Notes: a model not told the origin generated them from the letters alone. 64,000 bases of DNA from Actinostola sp. cb2023 (GCA_033675265.1 JAUJYZ010000883.1:1-64000), one strand, 5' to 3'. Shown: positions 37,001 through 45,720, numbered from the stretch's first letter. A program made the numbers and translations.

Positions 37001-38593
37001 TGACAATGTCTCCTCAAAGGTGCTTCCAAACACTAGGATATCGTCGAGGTAGACTAACAAGCTTTGGAAGTTAAGGTCTCCAAAGGCTTTGTCCATCAGG
37101 CGCATAAATGTGCTTGGAGCATTGCATAAACCAAACGGCATACGGGTGTACTCGTACAATCCACCTGTCCCAGTCCTGAAGGCGGTTTTTTCAATGTCAG
37201 ACTCTCTCATTGGTAACTGGTTGAAGCCATGTGCAAGGTCCAGGCTGCAGAAATACTTTGCTCCCTTCAGGACGTCTAGTGCTTCATCAATGCGAGGCAA
37301 AGGATATGCATCTTTGTGAGTCTTGGCATTGAGAAGGCGGTAGTCTACACATAACCTAAGCTTACCATCTTTTTTTCTTACTAGGACGATGGGTGATGCA
37401 TAAGGACTGGATGATTCTCTGATTATACCACGTTCTAAAGACTTCTGTATATAGTCTCTCACTTCTGTCCACTGTTGTGGCGGCACTCGTCTATGCGGGA
37501 TTTTGATTGGGCGTTCATCGTTAGTTACTATTTGATGCTCTACCAGGTCACAAAATCCTATATCGTCCTCGTCCTTGCTAAAAGTGGTGCGGTAATCTGA
37601 AATAACTTCCTGAAGACGCTGATGTTGGGACCCTGTTAGGTCACCAATGTCCATCCTAGTTAGTATATCACTGACAAACACATTATGTGCCCCGACGTCA
37701 TTAGACACAGCTTCGCGCACATACACATGGTTTTCGTTTACAGTTACAATTTCAACAGAGGGCTCTATATCTGCCACCGACAACATTGCAACTGGACTCT
37801 TAGGGTTGAGGTATACATCCTTGCTACTAAAGTTAGCCACCTGTATTGGTACCCTCCCATCGCGTCCAACTGTGACGACTGCTGCACCCACGGCCACTCC
37901 ACTCGGTAACTCAACTAAGTTAGCTTCGATCCTCTCAACTAGTGCATTATATGGGGAACCTGTCGCTGGCTTTACAGATCCTTCTAAGACTCTAATGGAG
38001 CGTGCAGGGACTAGGGTTGGGCCCAATCCCACTAGGCGTACTTGTCCACCCACGTTGGGAGGTGATGCAATGTTCTCTTGGCTACATACGGGTATCTTAT
38101 ACATTTGTAGTGCATGAAGAAGTGCGGCTTCGCTTCTAGTAACTGATTTAGACAAGGGTTCTATAAAGTTCTCACCATACTTTGACACTAAACACTTTTG
38201 CATATCTCTTAGTACGTTGGATCCAAGAACACCTGGCACTCTACTTTTACGAGCTTGAATTGGGGTAGAAACTGGGTCTTTAACAATCAAAAATCCCAAG
38301 CCTTTAAACATGTGAGAAAGAGCAAATAGCTGGAGTTCTACATAACCAATGTAGGGGATCTCAAGGCCCTGTGATGCTGAGATTGTCATGTAAGATGTCA
38401 CATCAACCACTTCTCTTCCTGGAGCTAAGTGTTCCTTATAGAAGCTTTCTGTCACCGTCGACACTTCTGCACCAGTGTCAATCAGACATCTGACATCAAC
38501 ATCTCCAACCCTCACCCTCACCTCTGGACAGTTCCCTATAGCATTTGCAATAACAGAGCCTCCAATTATATGCTCACCCACTGCACGGCTCAT
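34100..38593 (-). CDS. pol: Gypsy Pol polyprotein (protease, RT, RNase H, integrase)
   Basis: The frame is uninterrupted over 1497 codons. Protease: active-site DTGA at residues 39-42. Reverse transcriptase: residues about 350-580, with catalytic D452 in SLDLAHGF and YLDD at 515-518. RNase H: acidic residues D682, E726, D752 and D795 (NADAL). Integrase: H955 and H960 with C990 and C993 form the zinc-binding HHCC module, and D1021, D1080 and E1116 form a DD35E core. A C-terminal chromatin- or DNA-binding region with an AAPYKVVKQ segment follows. The C-terminal about 200 residues are acidic, low in complexity and unassigned. The start ATG overlaps the TGA of the upstream nucleocapsid frame (ATGA), so expression may use reinitiation or -1 frameshifting. 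All catalytic residues are present, so the enzyme is predicted functional. Confidence 0.95.
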   Translation of the reverse strand: MSRAVGEHIIGGSVIANAIGNCPEVRVRVGDVDVRCLIDTGAEVSTVTESFYKEHLAPGREVVDVTSYMTISASQGLEIPYIGYVELQLFALSHMFKGLGFLIVKDPVSTPIQARKSRVPGVLGSNVLRDMQKCLVSKYGENFIEPLSKSVTRSEAALLHALQMYKIPVCSQENIASPPNVGGQVRLVGLGPTLVPARSIRVLEGSVKPATGSPYNALVERIEANLVELPSGVAVGAAVVTVGRDGRVPIQVANFSSKDVYLNPKSPVAMLSVADIEPSVEIVTVNENHVYVREAVSNDVGAHNVFVSDILTRMDIGDLTGSQHQRLQEVISDYRTTFSKDEDDIGFCDLVEHQIVTNDERPIKIPHRRVPPQQWTEVRDYIQKSLERGIIRESSSPYASPIVLVRKKDGKLRLCVDYRLLNAKTHKDAYPLPRIDEALDVLKGAKYFCSLDLAHGFNQLPMRESDIEKTAFRTGTGGLYEYTRMPFGLCNAPSTFMRLMDKAFGDLNFQSLLVYLDDILVFGSTFEETLSRLEMVLSRLSKLNLKVKPEKCQLFREKVRYLGHIVTSEGTSPDPEKVRAVMEWSRPETLRELRGFLGLSGYYRRFLPKYAEIANPLQCLLRGQESTGRKGRKKPVVDVEGSVKEKWDSTCEDAFNKLKQMLTTAPVLGFPDFTRKFILETDASFHGLGAVLSQEQEHGLVVLSYASRGLRPSERNMQNYSSMKLELLALYWAVAQKYRDLLIGSDFVVYTDNNPLSYLQTTTKLGATEMRWAADLAQFNFTIKYRSGRSNGNADALSRKTSHGEEPISARLEEVTSGRGQVQSREVGTLVPPCITVFVEELTAEPLVQESRVRSQSVAPKATSTFPSIPKEDLANMQLGDEALGRLWHYWKLKHPPTLRQLMKEPKLARRLLRDWKRTTEEDGILYRVICVHGEEVKQLLLPGSLRSKVMASVHDDLGHQGAEKTIAVARNRCYWPGMVREITDYCRKCQRCTLAKAGKTLHPTMGSLTASTPLEILVMDYTILEKSSSGVENVLVLTDVFTKFTQAIPTKDQRATTVARTLVKEWFVRFGVPKRIHSDQGRNFESRVIQELCTVYGITKSRTAPYHPEGNGQCERFNRTMHDRLRTLAPKSKRKWPEFLPELIYAYNCTPHSSTGYSPYYLFFGREPILPIDYMLQSVGQEDGSGCIEEWINEHQNRLDTAFKIAAEKTEKEALRRRVRNDAKAEVTSLVVGTRVFLRNRVQGRNKMQDVWDAAPYKVVKQLDSGNTYVLESLDGEESRKTVYRKDILHAKYLAKDIEFQDSPMSSKEEDVTCTPPRTPTKVIDEKKDMEFLSNTPDEPDSEDDEDNFEQLLPDHAQERSAPSGLLGTFDFDSQVMSQDDQQDPPYEETAVKEQRQRSTAEPTTDDPVSESGTCSSPDHHSTNPQPTVTETRDDAGPPVRRSTRQGAGQHPNPYRLPMPVVQENKITMMLDPQILNTVAQSNLLIMQMLSRNNQV

Positions 38594-38922
38594 TGCAGTG
38601 GGCTCAACTTGTTTAACTCATCTTTACCCTGGGCTTTGGGGGTAGCTATGGGCCCATAAGGATCAGTGTTCCTAGGACAATTCCTCTTTAAGTGCTGCGG
38701 GGAATCACATAGCCAGCATAAACGGGTCCTACCACCCTGGGGTGTACTTCTAGTATTCAATGCTGTAAGGAGGGACTCTATCTGTTTCTGTTGGGCTATC
38801 AACTGTTGACCCTGTTGCTTTAACACATTACGAATATCCTGATCTGCAGAAACTTCATTAATGACAACTTCCTGTTTGACCTTGGAGGTTTTAAAGTTAT
38901 CTTGGCTTCTCATCAACTTCAT
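38590..38922 (-). CDS. gag: Gypsy Gag, nucleocapsid part with CCHC zinc knuckle
   Basis: The 110-codon frame contains CWLCDSPQHLKRNC, a C-X2-C-X4-H-X4-C zinc knuckle (C69, C72, H77, C82), preceded by a glutamine-rich helical stretch (KQQGQQLIAQQKQIESLL). It is in the +1 frame relative to the upstream Gag frame, and the two overlap at 38897-38922. Coding similarity appears to pass from one frame into the other. The split is either a programmed +1 shift or a one-base insertion in or near the ACACCCAG stretch. The stop overlaps the Pol start. Confidence 0.85.
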   Translation of the reverse strand: MKLMRSQDNFKTSKVKQEVVINEVSADQDIRNVLKQQGQQLIAQQKQIESLLTALNTRSTPQGGRTRLCWLCDSPQHLKRNCPRNTDPYGPIATPKAQGKDELNKLSPLQ

Positions 38923-39613
38923 AACTCGATCGCGGGAGTTCTGGGTGTTCAGAATTTAACCTTCTCATTTCGGTGCGTATGTTATCCTCACACACTGCCT
39001 CAGCTAGGCGAGTTTTCAATTGTGAATCTCTACCCGCCTTGAATGAACTGTCAAGCTGAACGATGCGATCAAACAACTTAACTAATTCAAGTGAACATGT
39101 GACAAGATCATCCCCTTCTCCTTGCCGGTATGCATAAAACAGTTGTTGAAGATGTGGGAGGCTATCCCCATCTCCAAAAACACGCAGTAGCACCATAAAA
39201 ATATTCTCAGGGTCTCCCTTAACCTCCTCTCCCCTTCCAAGCACCTCGCGTCTTGCTCTACCAGCTAAATGCTCAACTAGGTATGCGGCTTGTTCCTTCA
39301 ATGCCAGACCCCTACTGGCACAGGCAGCTCTAGCATCGTCAATCCACTCCTCGACAGACAGGTCTGATGCTCGTTCAGGTTTTCCCCTGAACCTTTCAAG
39401 CTTATGCGAGGGAGAAACATAAATAACACGCTCTTTAACTTCGCTGACCTTCTTTTCGTCAGGCTTATTTTCTCTCAACATCTTTTTTATCTCTCTCTCC
39501 GCTTCGTGAGCATTCTTTTCAGCCGTCTCCACAAGTCCCTGCTGTCCAGCTATAATCGACTTCAGCTTTCCTATCTCTCGTTTCGCTTCTTCTAATTGCA
39601 ATAAGGTAGCCAT
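38897..39613 (-). CDS. gag: Gypsy Gag, matrix/capsid part
   Basis: The 238-codon frame starts MATLLQLEEAKREIGKLK, a coiled-coil-like N-terminus rich in E/K. It is followed by a helical capsid-like region with DLSVEEWIDDARAACASRG, YLVEHLAGRARREVL and HLQQLFYAYRQGEGD, typical of retrotransposon Gag helices. It lies just downstream of the primer-binding site and is in the same frame as Pol. The frame ends at about residue 238 with a tail (ELPRSSYEVDEKPR) that looks out of frame, while the continuing Gag is in the +1 frame at 38590-38922. Confidence 0.85.
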   Translation of the reverse strand: MATLLQLEEAKREIGKLKSIIAGQQGLVETAEKNAHEAEREIKKMLRENKPDEKKVSEVKERVIYVSPSHKLERFRGKPERASDLSVEEWIDDARAACASRGLALKEQAAYLVEHLAGRARREVLGRGEEVKGDPENIFMVLLRVFGDGDSLPHLQQLFYAYRQGEGDDLVTCSLELVKLFDRIVQLDSSFKAGRDSQLKTRLAEAVCEDNIRTEMRRLNSEHPELPRSSYEVDEKPR

Positions 39614-39687
39614 CTCGATAACTGACTGTCTTCACTTCAGCGAAATTATCACCTACCGTCACTCGTCAGCCGTCAGGGCCATTGAAA

Positions 39688-39705
39688 CGCCTGCTCGCGA
39701 CGCCA
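39688..39705 (-). other. Primer-binding site of the gypsy element
   Basis: Two bases after the 5' LTR, reading minus, lies TGGCGTCGCGAGCAGG. The leading TGG is complementary to the CCA end of a tRNA. The priming tRNA was not identified. Confidence 0.6.
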
Positions 39706-39707
39706 CA

Positions 39708-40136
39708 TGTAACGAGAGGGATTCGTGGTAACTGTAGTTCGTTTAATCAGACAAAAGGCCTACAAATCATGGAAAATAATACAAAGATGAAGTGTAAGTT
39801 TACAATGCGGCTCACTCTGAGACCGAAAGACTTGTTGCCTAACTGAAGGAGTCGAGAGATTGTATGCCAAAATCATAAAATATACTTAAATAATGAAAGA
39901 AAAACTACTCTGGTTGAATAATTGCACTATTGTGAAAGTCTTACCCTGACAGGCTCAAACAGATGGTTTGTTTGGTGGTAATTGCTTAACGATTTCGATG
40001 ACAAAACAACGCTTTAACTAGAACATAAAGGAATTCACATGGCGGTCGTTTCAGTGCGCATGTTCGTTGAAAACACAGGAAGCCCGCGTAGGAACACAGG
40101 AAGCCCGCGCTGAGGGTACTGACTGCACACCTCACA
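39708..40136 (-). repeat. 5' LTR of the gypsy element
   Basis: This 429-bp LTR appears identical to 33579-34007. It should carry the promoter and polyadenylation signals. A specific TATA box was not assigned. Confidence 0.93.
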
Positions 40137-40265
40137 CACTGAAGAAGACCAGAGGAACAATCGCAATACAACACGATCCTTACACTGAAGAAGACCAGAG
40201 GAACAATCGCAATACAACACGATCCTTACACTGAAGAAGACCAGAGGAACAATCGCAATACAACA
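40137..40265. repeat. 46-bp satellite array, right part
   Basis: Nearly three further units of the 46-bp satellite follow the 5' LTR, starting with the duplicated CACT. This shows the gypsy element inserted inside a pre-existing array. Confidence 0.9.
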
Positions 40266-40349
40266 ATTTATATTTGCCTCAGAAAAAAAATGGTTGTTCT
40301 GCCTGTGGTACTAATTGCTAAGAATAATTTACTGTTTGTACTCGTACAG

Positions 40350-40435
40350 CAATATGTTCAAAATGTCGAAAGATTGATTACAAATCACGCGCTCTTGTGC
40401 ATCCAACCAATGAAAAGGAAGACAACATGGGACAG
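40350..40435 (+). CDS. DDE-like gene, exon 2
   Basis: The short exon is bounded by a CGTACAG acceptor and a GTGAG donor. With one base from exon 1 it encodes AICSKCRKIDYKSRALVHPT and ends NMGQ in phase 0. The CSKC pair probably continues the zinc-binding segment of exon 1. The phase match with both neighbours supports the splice model. Confidence 0.65.
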
Positions 40436-40754
40436 GTGAGATTTTCGTCCAGTAACTGCCTCCGACAAAATACCTTTATGCCCATCTTTAGTGGAGTCGT
40501 TTTAGTGTAAAATATAAAATAACTTTAATGATATCATATGTGCAGAGTCTAACAGAATGTGCTACTTTTAGTTTTAGTAAAACCCGTCATTTAGATAGAT
40601 AAAAAATAGAGCTTCAACTCTACTGATCTACATGTAGGCATGGTAATGTTGTTAAATACAATAATTATCAAATATTCACCAATTGTATTCCAAACCCGTA
40701 TTGAATAAATTATTTTACCTGATGCATAACAACGAATTTTATGTAATTGTATAG

Positions 40755-41715
40755 GGTGCCTCGAATATTGACGACATACCAGGTCCTACCACTACTGAAC
40801 CACTGCATGTTGACGACATACCAGGTCCTACCACTGAACCACCGCATGTTGACGACATACCAGTTCCTACCACTGAACCACCGCATGTTGACGACATACC
40901 AGGTCCTACCACTACTGAACCACCGCATGTTGACGACATACCAGGTCCTACCACTACTGAACCACCGCATGTTGACGACATACCAGGTCCTACCACTACT
41001 GAACCACCACATGTTGATGACATACCAGGTCCTACCACTACTGAACCACCGCATATTGATGACATACCAGGTCCTACCACTACTGAACCACCGCATGTTG
41101 ACGACATAGCAGGTCCTACCACTACTGAACCACCGCATGTTGACGACATACCGCGTCCTACCACTACTGAACCACCGCATGTTGACGACATACCAGGTCC
41201 TACCACTACTGAACCACCGCATATTGATGACATACCAGGTCCTACCACTACTGAACCACCGCATGTTGACGACATAGCAGGTCCTACCACTACTGAACCA
41301 CCGCATGTTGACGACATACCGCGTCCTACCACTGAACCACCGCATGTTGACGACATGCCAGGTCCTACCACTACTGAACCACCGCATGTTGACGACATAC
41401 CAGGTCCTACCACTACTGAACCACCGCATATTGATGACATACCAGGTCCTACCACTACTGAACCACCACATGTTGATGATATACCAGGTCCTACCACTAC
41501 TGAACCACCGCATATTGATGACATACCAGGTCCTACCACTACTGAACCACCGCATATTGATGACATAGCAGGTCCTACCACTACTGAACCACACATGTTG
41601 ACGACATACCAGGTCCTACCACTACTGAACCACCGCATATTGATGACATACCAGGTCCTACCACTACTGAACCACCGCATATTGACGACATACCGCGTCC
41701 TACCACTGAACCACT
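40755..41715 (+). repeat. Coding 42-bp tandem repeat (Pro/Thr linker) in exon 3
   Basis: Exon 3 opens after a TATAG acceptor with GASNIDDIPGPTTTEP, then about 22 copies of the 14-residue unit HVDDIPGPTTTEPP, some 13 residues long where one ACT codon is missing. I/V, P/A and G/V/R variants occur. Because the unit is a multiple of three, alternative frames on both strands also stay open (for example 294 and 336 codons minus), but these are by-products. A one-base deletion at about 41590 breaks the sense frame inside the last units. The repeat is acidic and Pro/Thr-rich, suggesting a flexible, possibly O-glycosylated or phosphorylated linker. Confidence 0.8.
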
Positions 41716-42981
41716 GCATGGTCCGATTGAAGTAGAAGACGATACTCAAACAGTATCATCACAGTCTTCCCAAAGCACTACCGAACAGGAAGTCAGTATA
41801 TGGGTGGATGAGATTGAAGATCAACAGGAGAAGAGAAAAGCTCTAAACGAAACTATCGGCAACATATCAAGTGGTCGATATAGTCCTATAATGTCGACAC
41901 TCAACACTTCATGGGATGATGTGTCTCGTACACAACAAAGTTACTATTTGCGGAAAGCTTCCGAGACCATAGGTACCGTCTTATCGGTCATCTGCCCTGG
42001 GCAAGAAGATAAAATATGGAGCTCTCTTCAGCAAGGATCTTTCTCTGATGGGGACTATTCAAAACATAAATATTTTGCTCAAACTGGGATAGTTGATGTT
42101 CTGATAAAAGCACACGATGAAGCGAGCACGTGGCAAACCAAGAGACAAATTTTGTCTCTGTTTGCTAATGATTTTAGTCGCGCCGAAATGCAGCAAATGA
42201 TCCCCAGGTTATCGAAATGGCGCATTGACCAAGCGCGTCAGCATGCAATTGAAGCTGTAAAGGGTCAGCCAATTTCAGAAAAACAATTTTCCGTACACGA
42301 ATTGATGTTGCCAAAGTTGACCACTTTCTTGATTTTATTTCCCGCCCAGACATGCTGCAAGATGTAGCGTTTGGAACAAAAACGATGAAGTTAGACTCTG
42401 GCGAGCGTATTGTCATACCAGCCGTAATACGAACATTGATTCCTTCTAGAATCATTGAGCAGTACTCTGCTTACTGCAGACAGATAGACTTTGAGCTCGC
42501 CAGTGAGCGTTCGCTTTTCTGAATGCTCGATGTGTGCTCTGCTTCCATGCAAACGTCTTTGCAAGGTCTTGACAACGTCACTGAAGGGAGCGAGGCATTC
42601 CAGAATATGGCAACCATAGTTCAAAGTCTACAAGAGAGTGGTACCAGCAGTCAGTGGGTGGAGGATACAAAAAAAGGCACTTAAAGAAGCAAAACGATAC
42701 CTGAAGATTGATTTTAAGGTTCACGTTGGCCGTGACGAAGACTGCAGCGATCACTGCACAGTTCATGCTCTTAGTGATCCATCCGACAATGCTACCGAAT
42801 TCAGAGACGACTGCATGCACAACCATAGTTTCAAGTGCGAAAGGTGCGAGATGTTGCAGAACGTGCTCACAGAGATCGTAAAAGAAGTTGAGGTTGCAGA
42901 TATGAGTAACGAGCACAGAGCAAGAATGATCTTTGATTACCAGGAGAGTGTAAAACGTATAAACGCATGGAAGGCCCACTT
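41716..42981 (+). pseudogene. DDE-like gene, exon 3 helical region and Cys/His segment
   Basis: After the repeat the frame reads VWVDEIEDQ-type acidic sequence, then SSGRYSPIMSTLNTSWDDVS and YFAQTGIVDVLIKAHDEAST. A frameshift near 42287 is followed by VDHFLDFISRPDMLQDVAFG and IPAVIRTLIPSRIIEQYSAY. The TGA at 42520-42522 sits where an arginine CGA is plausible. A run of seven A (42669-42675) shifts the frame again. The end carries CSDHC, then HNHSFKCERCE, a likely zinc-binding segment, and finally the helix ending NAWKAHL before the 1.18-kb insertion. Confidence 0.6.
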
Positions 42982-44157
42982 GCATCGCACAGAATCCTAT
43001 TGTCTTTTGGGACATGTACTTACAGTCGAACGATTTCTAAAGGCGTCATTAATATGCATGAAATGACGCGATAGAAACCCTGTCTACCCAGTGAAATACT
43101 ATCAATGGATCAACGGCTCTTCTAGAAATCAACATGTACACGAACGTCATGCCTTTATAATATGCTTTTTGCTGATTTTTGAGAGGTTTTGCGTATTAGT
43201 TATCTGATAGAGCGAGAATGAGTTGAACTCACGTCGGCCGTAAGAGTCATTCAACAGTGACAACAAACGACTTGAAGACAGAAGCCGAATTGATTACTTC
43301 GTAGTTTTTCATCGCATACACTATAAACTCGTCAAAGACTTACTTAACGACTGAACTTACACTTTATATAAGCTTTCAAATGATAGCTTTTGAGTATTAG
43401 TTATCTGTTAAAGCGAGAATGAGTTGAACTCACGTCGGCCGCTAAGAGTCATTCAAATGACAACAACAAACGACTTGAAGACAGAAGCCGAATTGATTAC
43501 TTCGTAGATTTTCATCGCATACACTATAAACTCGTCAAAAACTTACTTAACAACTGAACTTACACTTTATATAAGCTTTCAAATGATAGGTTTTGCGTAT
43601 TAGTTATCTGATAAAGCGAAGCTAAGCGAGATTGAGTTGAACTCACGTCGGTCGCTATGACAACAAGAGTCTCGTGAAGACCAAGATTATTATAACTCGA
43701 AAAGGATACTATAAAGCTTTCGCGGATGATCCAACTTATGGGTGGAAAATGATCCTTATTTGTTTATCTTTATATTCCAACCTTAATATATTTGAATAGT
43801 TATCGTGATGAGCAAAAAATATCGATGTTTTGATGGTGCCTACAATTCCCATAGTAAAATGACCAAAAATATCCCTACTTTGCCATAAAAAGGATACTAT
43901 AACAAAATAAGTTTTGTAATTTTTATTGATATCAGCAGTTGGTTCATCATCTTGACTTTCATTTCCACCCTTAATAACTTTAGAAACTAATACACAAATC
44001 AAGAAAAAGACTAGCTTTGAGTACCCACTTCGGCCATTTTCGCCTAATTCCTTTGTAAATCGTGGAATTATCAGAGTCACACCCTAATGAACATCATTTG
44101 AATCTCGCGCCAAACAATAGGAAAGTCCCGTATGTGTCCCTCCATTCTGTGCGATGC
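42982..44157. mobile_element. 1.18-kb insertion with 14-bp inverted ends inside exon 3
   Basis: GCATCGCACAGAAT (42982-42995) and its inverse ATTCTGTGCGATGC (44144-44157) sit exactly where the coding sequence breaks between KAHL and GSLNQEEGKQD. Inside are about 2.6 copies of a 200-bp direct repeat (landmark GAGTTGAACTCACGTCGG at about 43220, 43421 and 43636). No transposase is recognised, and the 114-residue minus frame (43736-44080) is unassigned. A clear target duplication was not found, so an odd intron cannot be fully excluded. Confidence 0.55.
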
Positions 44158-44719
44158 TGGGTTCGTTGAACCAGGAAGAGGGAAAACAAGATGCTCTTAG
44201 CCAGCTCGATGATGAAACCTGTCTAATAGTAATGGACTGGGCCATGAAGTTTCTCCCCCATCACTATCGCGAGCAAATGAGTGAGTTTTTTGGCAAAAGG
44301 GGTAGAAGCTGGCACATAAGTGCTATTATTACAAAGTCTGCACAGAAATACGAAGTTGAATGTTTTGTGCATATTTTTAATACTTGCACTCAGAATGGCT
44401 TTGCGGTTGCATCAGTTATCTAACATGTCCTGAAAACCCTCAAGCAAGAGTATCCATTAATCAGCAAAGCGTTCTTGCGCTCTGACAAAAATGGATGCTA
44501 CAAAAATGGACAGCTACTACTGAGCTTACCCAAAATCGGTGCGCGCACAGAAATCAAAATTCTGCACTATGACTTTTACGACCCGCAAGCAGGGAAAGAC
44601 ATATGCGATCGCAAAACAGCGCCTATTAAAGCTCGCATCAAGAGATGGGTGAACGAAGGACACGATGTCCTGACCACAGAAGACATGAAGCAGGCTATTG
44701 AGTCTCACGGTTGCCTTAA
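44158..44719 (+). pseudogene. DDE-like gene, proposed catalytic region
   Basis: The frame reads GSLNQEEGKQDALSQLDDE, then CLIVMDWAMKFLPHHYREQM, FFGKRGRSWHISAI, a TAA stop at 44421-44423 inside an otherwise continuous frame, then FLRSDKNGCYKNGQLLLSLP, YDFYDPQAGKDICDRKTAP and VLTTEDMKQAIESHG. The first proposed aspartate (MDWA) is at 44235 and the second (RSD) at 44484. Assignment to a DDE fold is inference from the hydrophobic-Asp contexts. Confidence 0.6.
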
Positions 44720-45176
44720 AGTGTATATGACACGAAATTTTTTCTTTTGAAAATCGATTACATATGAAGTGAATAGTGGGATGGTTCAGTATTTTGTGAT
44801 TTGAGCTTCGCATTGGCGAGTTATAAAGGATTGAAAATCGTGATATGGTAATTCGGTGACGTCAGAGTGTGTTTAATTTATTATACAAAAGCGCCATTGT
44901 GCAAATTATTGAAATTTTTTAATCTGGCAAAAAGTTTTCTACAATTGATATACATGATGTTCATTTTGTTTTTCTATTTTAGAAAAGAGTACTGCTTGGA
45001 AAAATACAAATAAGTTTCGGCAAAACCCACTCTGACGTCACCGAATTAGCATATCACGATTTCAAAGCTTTATAACTCGCCAATGCGAAGCTCAAATCAC
45101 AAAATACTGAACCATCCCACTATTCACTTCATATGTAATCGATTTTCAAAAGAAAAAATTTCGTGCCATATACACT
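44720..45176. mobile_element. 457-bp TTAA-flanked MITE inside the DDE-like gene
   Basis: The TIRs start AGTGTATATGRCACGAAATT and extend at least 150 bp with few mismatches. TTAA flanks both sides (44716-44719 and 45177-45180). Removing the element and one TTAA rejoins the coding sequence as SHGCLKGRRAAVVEVD, so the insertion site is precise. TTAA duplications are made by piggyBac and Kolobok-type transposases. The element is non-coding. Confidence 0.85.
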
Positions 45177-45180
45177 TTAA

Positions 45181-45253
45181 GGGACGCAGAGCAGCAGTTG
45201 TAGAAGTAGACACTTCAAAGGAAATTGTTAAAGAGAACAAAATAGAATTCTAA
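45181..45253 (+). pseudogene. DDE-like gene, C-terminal fragment beyond the MITE
   Basis: It continues the frame interrupted at 44719 as GRRAAVVEVDTSKEIVKEN and ends at TAA 45251-45253. The stop may be premature, since the sequence up to it looks conserved rather than tail-like. No continuation was identified downstream. Confidence 0.55.
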
Positions 45254-45720
45254 GCAAATAATACAAGAAAATTACAAAACTTTCTTGTAAAGGTACTTGT
45301 GATATCACTGTCATGCGCAGGATACACCTAAACTCATCCCACATTGGAGAGAGGTTTTGTATTCGTAAGTAAGAAGCCGTAAGGATATTCGATACTTGCT
45401 GTGGGTGCTATGCAAAGGTCAATGATACGAGTAAATGAGACCTTTGCATGACCTTTGCAAGTCATATAGACACCGATGTTTTATTCATCAGTATTTTATC
45501 GGGCTATAAAGATCAATGCATGTGACCGATTGGACAACCCTGATTGGACCAATTGACCATGAATTATTAATGAGTTTTAGAATGCCTGATATGTTGGTGA
45601 GACCCAACGCAATTTTTCGACACGCGTAAGCTTCTAACATATCACAAGTGGTACACTAATTGGGGACAATTTATTTAAACACAATTACAAATACTGATAG
45701 ATATGTGAACAAAAAGTATA
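45254..45720. other. Unassigned flank
   Basis: No gene or element is recognised. CAAAGGTC/GACCTTTGC motifs recur around 45413-45465 in both orientations. Confidence 0.5.

Larger units (their letters stand above)
33579..40136 (-). mobile_element. Complete Ty3/Gypsy LTR retrotransposon
   Basis: The 6558-bp element is transcribed on the minus strand: 5' LTR 39708-40136, primer-binding site, Gag, Pol, polypurine tract, 3' LTR 33579-34007. The domain order protease, reverse transcriptase, RNase H, integrase defines Ty3/Gypsy (Metaviridae-type). LTR ends are TG..CA. CACT (33575-33578 and 40137-40140) flanks it as the target duplication, embedded in the 46-bp satellite. I see no difference between the two LTRs and Pol is uninterrupted, so the insertion is recent. 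No envelope-like frame follows Pol. Confidence 0.95.
31221..45253 (+). pseudogene. Decayed multi-exon DDE-transposase-like gene (uncharacterised family)
   Basis: A plus-strand gene is recovered as exon 1 (to 31515), exon 2 (40350-40435) and exon 3 (40755-42981, 44158-44719, 45181-45253, split by two insertions). The deduced protein has an N-terminal Cys/His segment, a Pro/Thr repeat linker, a helical region, a Cys/His segment (CSDHC, CERCE) and a C-terminal part with MDWAMKFLP, then FLRSD 83 codons later, then YDFYDPQAGKDICDRK. Two aspartates in such hydrophobic contexts suggest a DDE/RNase H fold. The third acidic residue is not assigned. I recall similar uncharacterised proteins as multicopy families in cnidarians, but cannot search here. 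Lesions are a one-base deletion at about 41590, a frameshift at about 42287, TGA at 42520-42522, a run-of-A frameshift at 42669-42675, TAA at 44421-44423 and two transposon insertions. It is very probably non-functional. Whether the family is host or transposon is open. Confidence 0.7.

Noticed and set aside
34189..38117. Many 60-156-codon frames within the gypsy pol region on the opposite strand or in other frames
   Set aside because: They are shadows of the 1497-codon Pol frame, which carries all the catalytic motifs.
40710..41749. Long minus-strand open frames of 294 and 336 codons
   Set aside because: They are the antisense of the 42-bp coding repeat, kept open because the unit is a multiple of three. 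The plus-strand frame continues into conserved non-repeat sequence and has splice sites.
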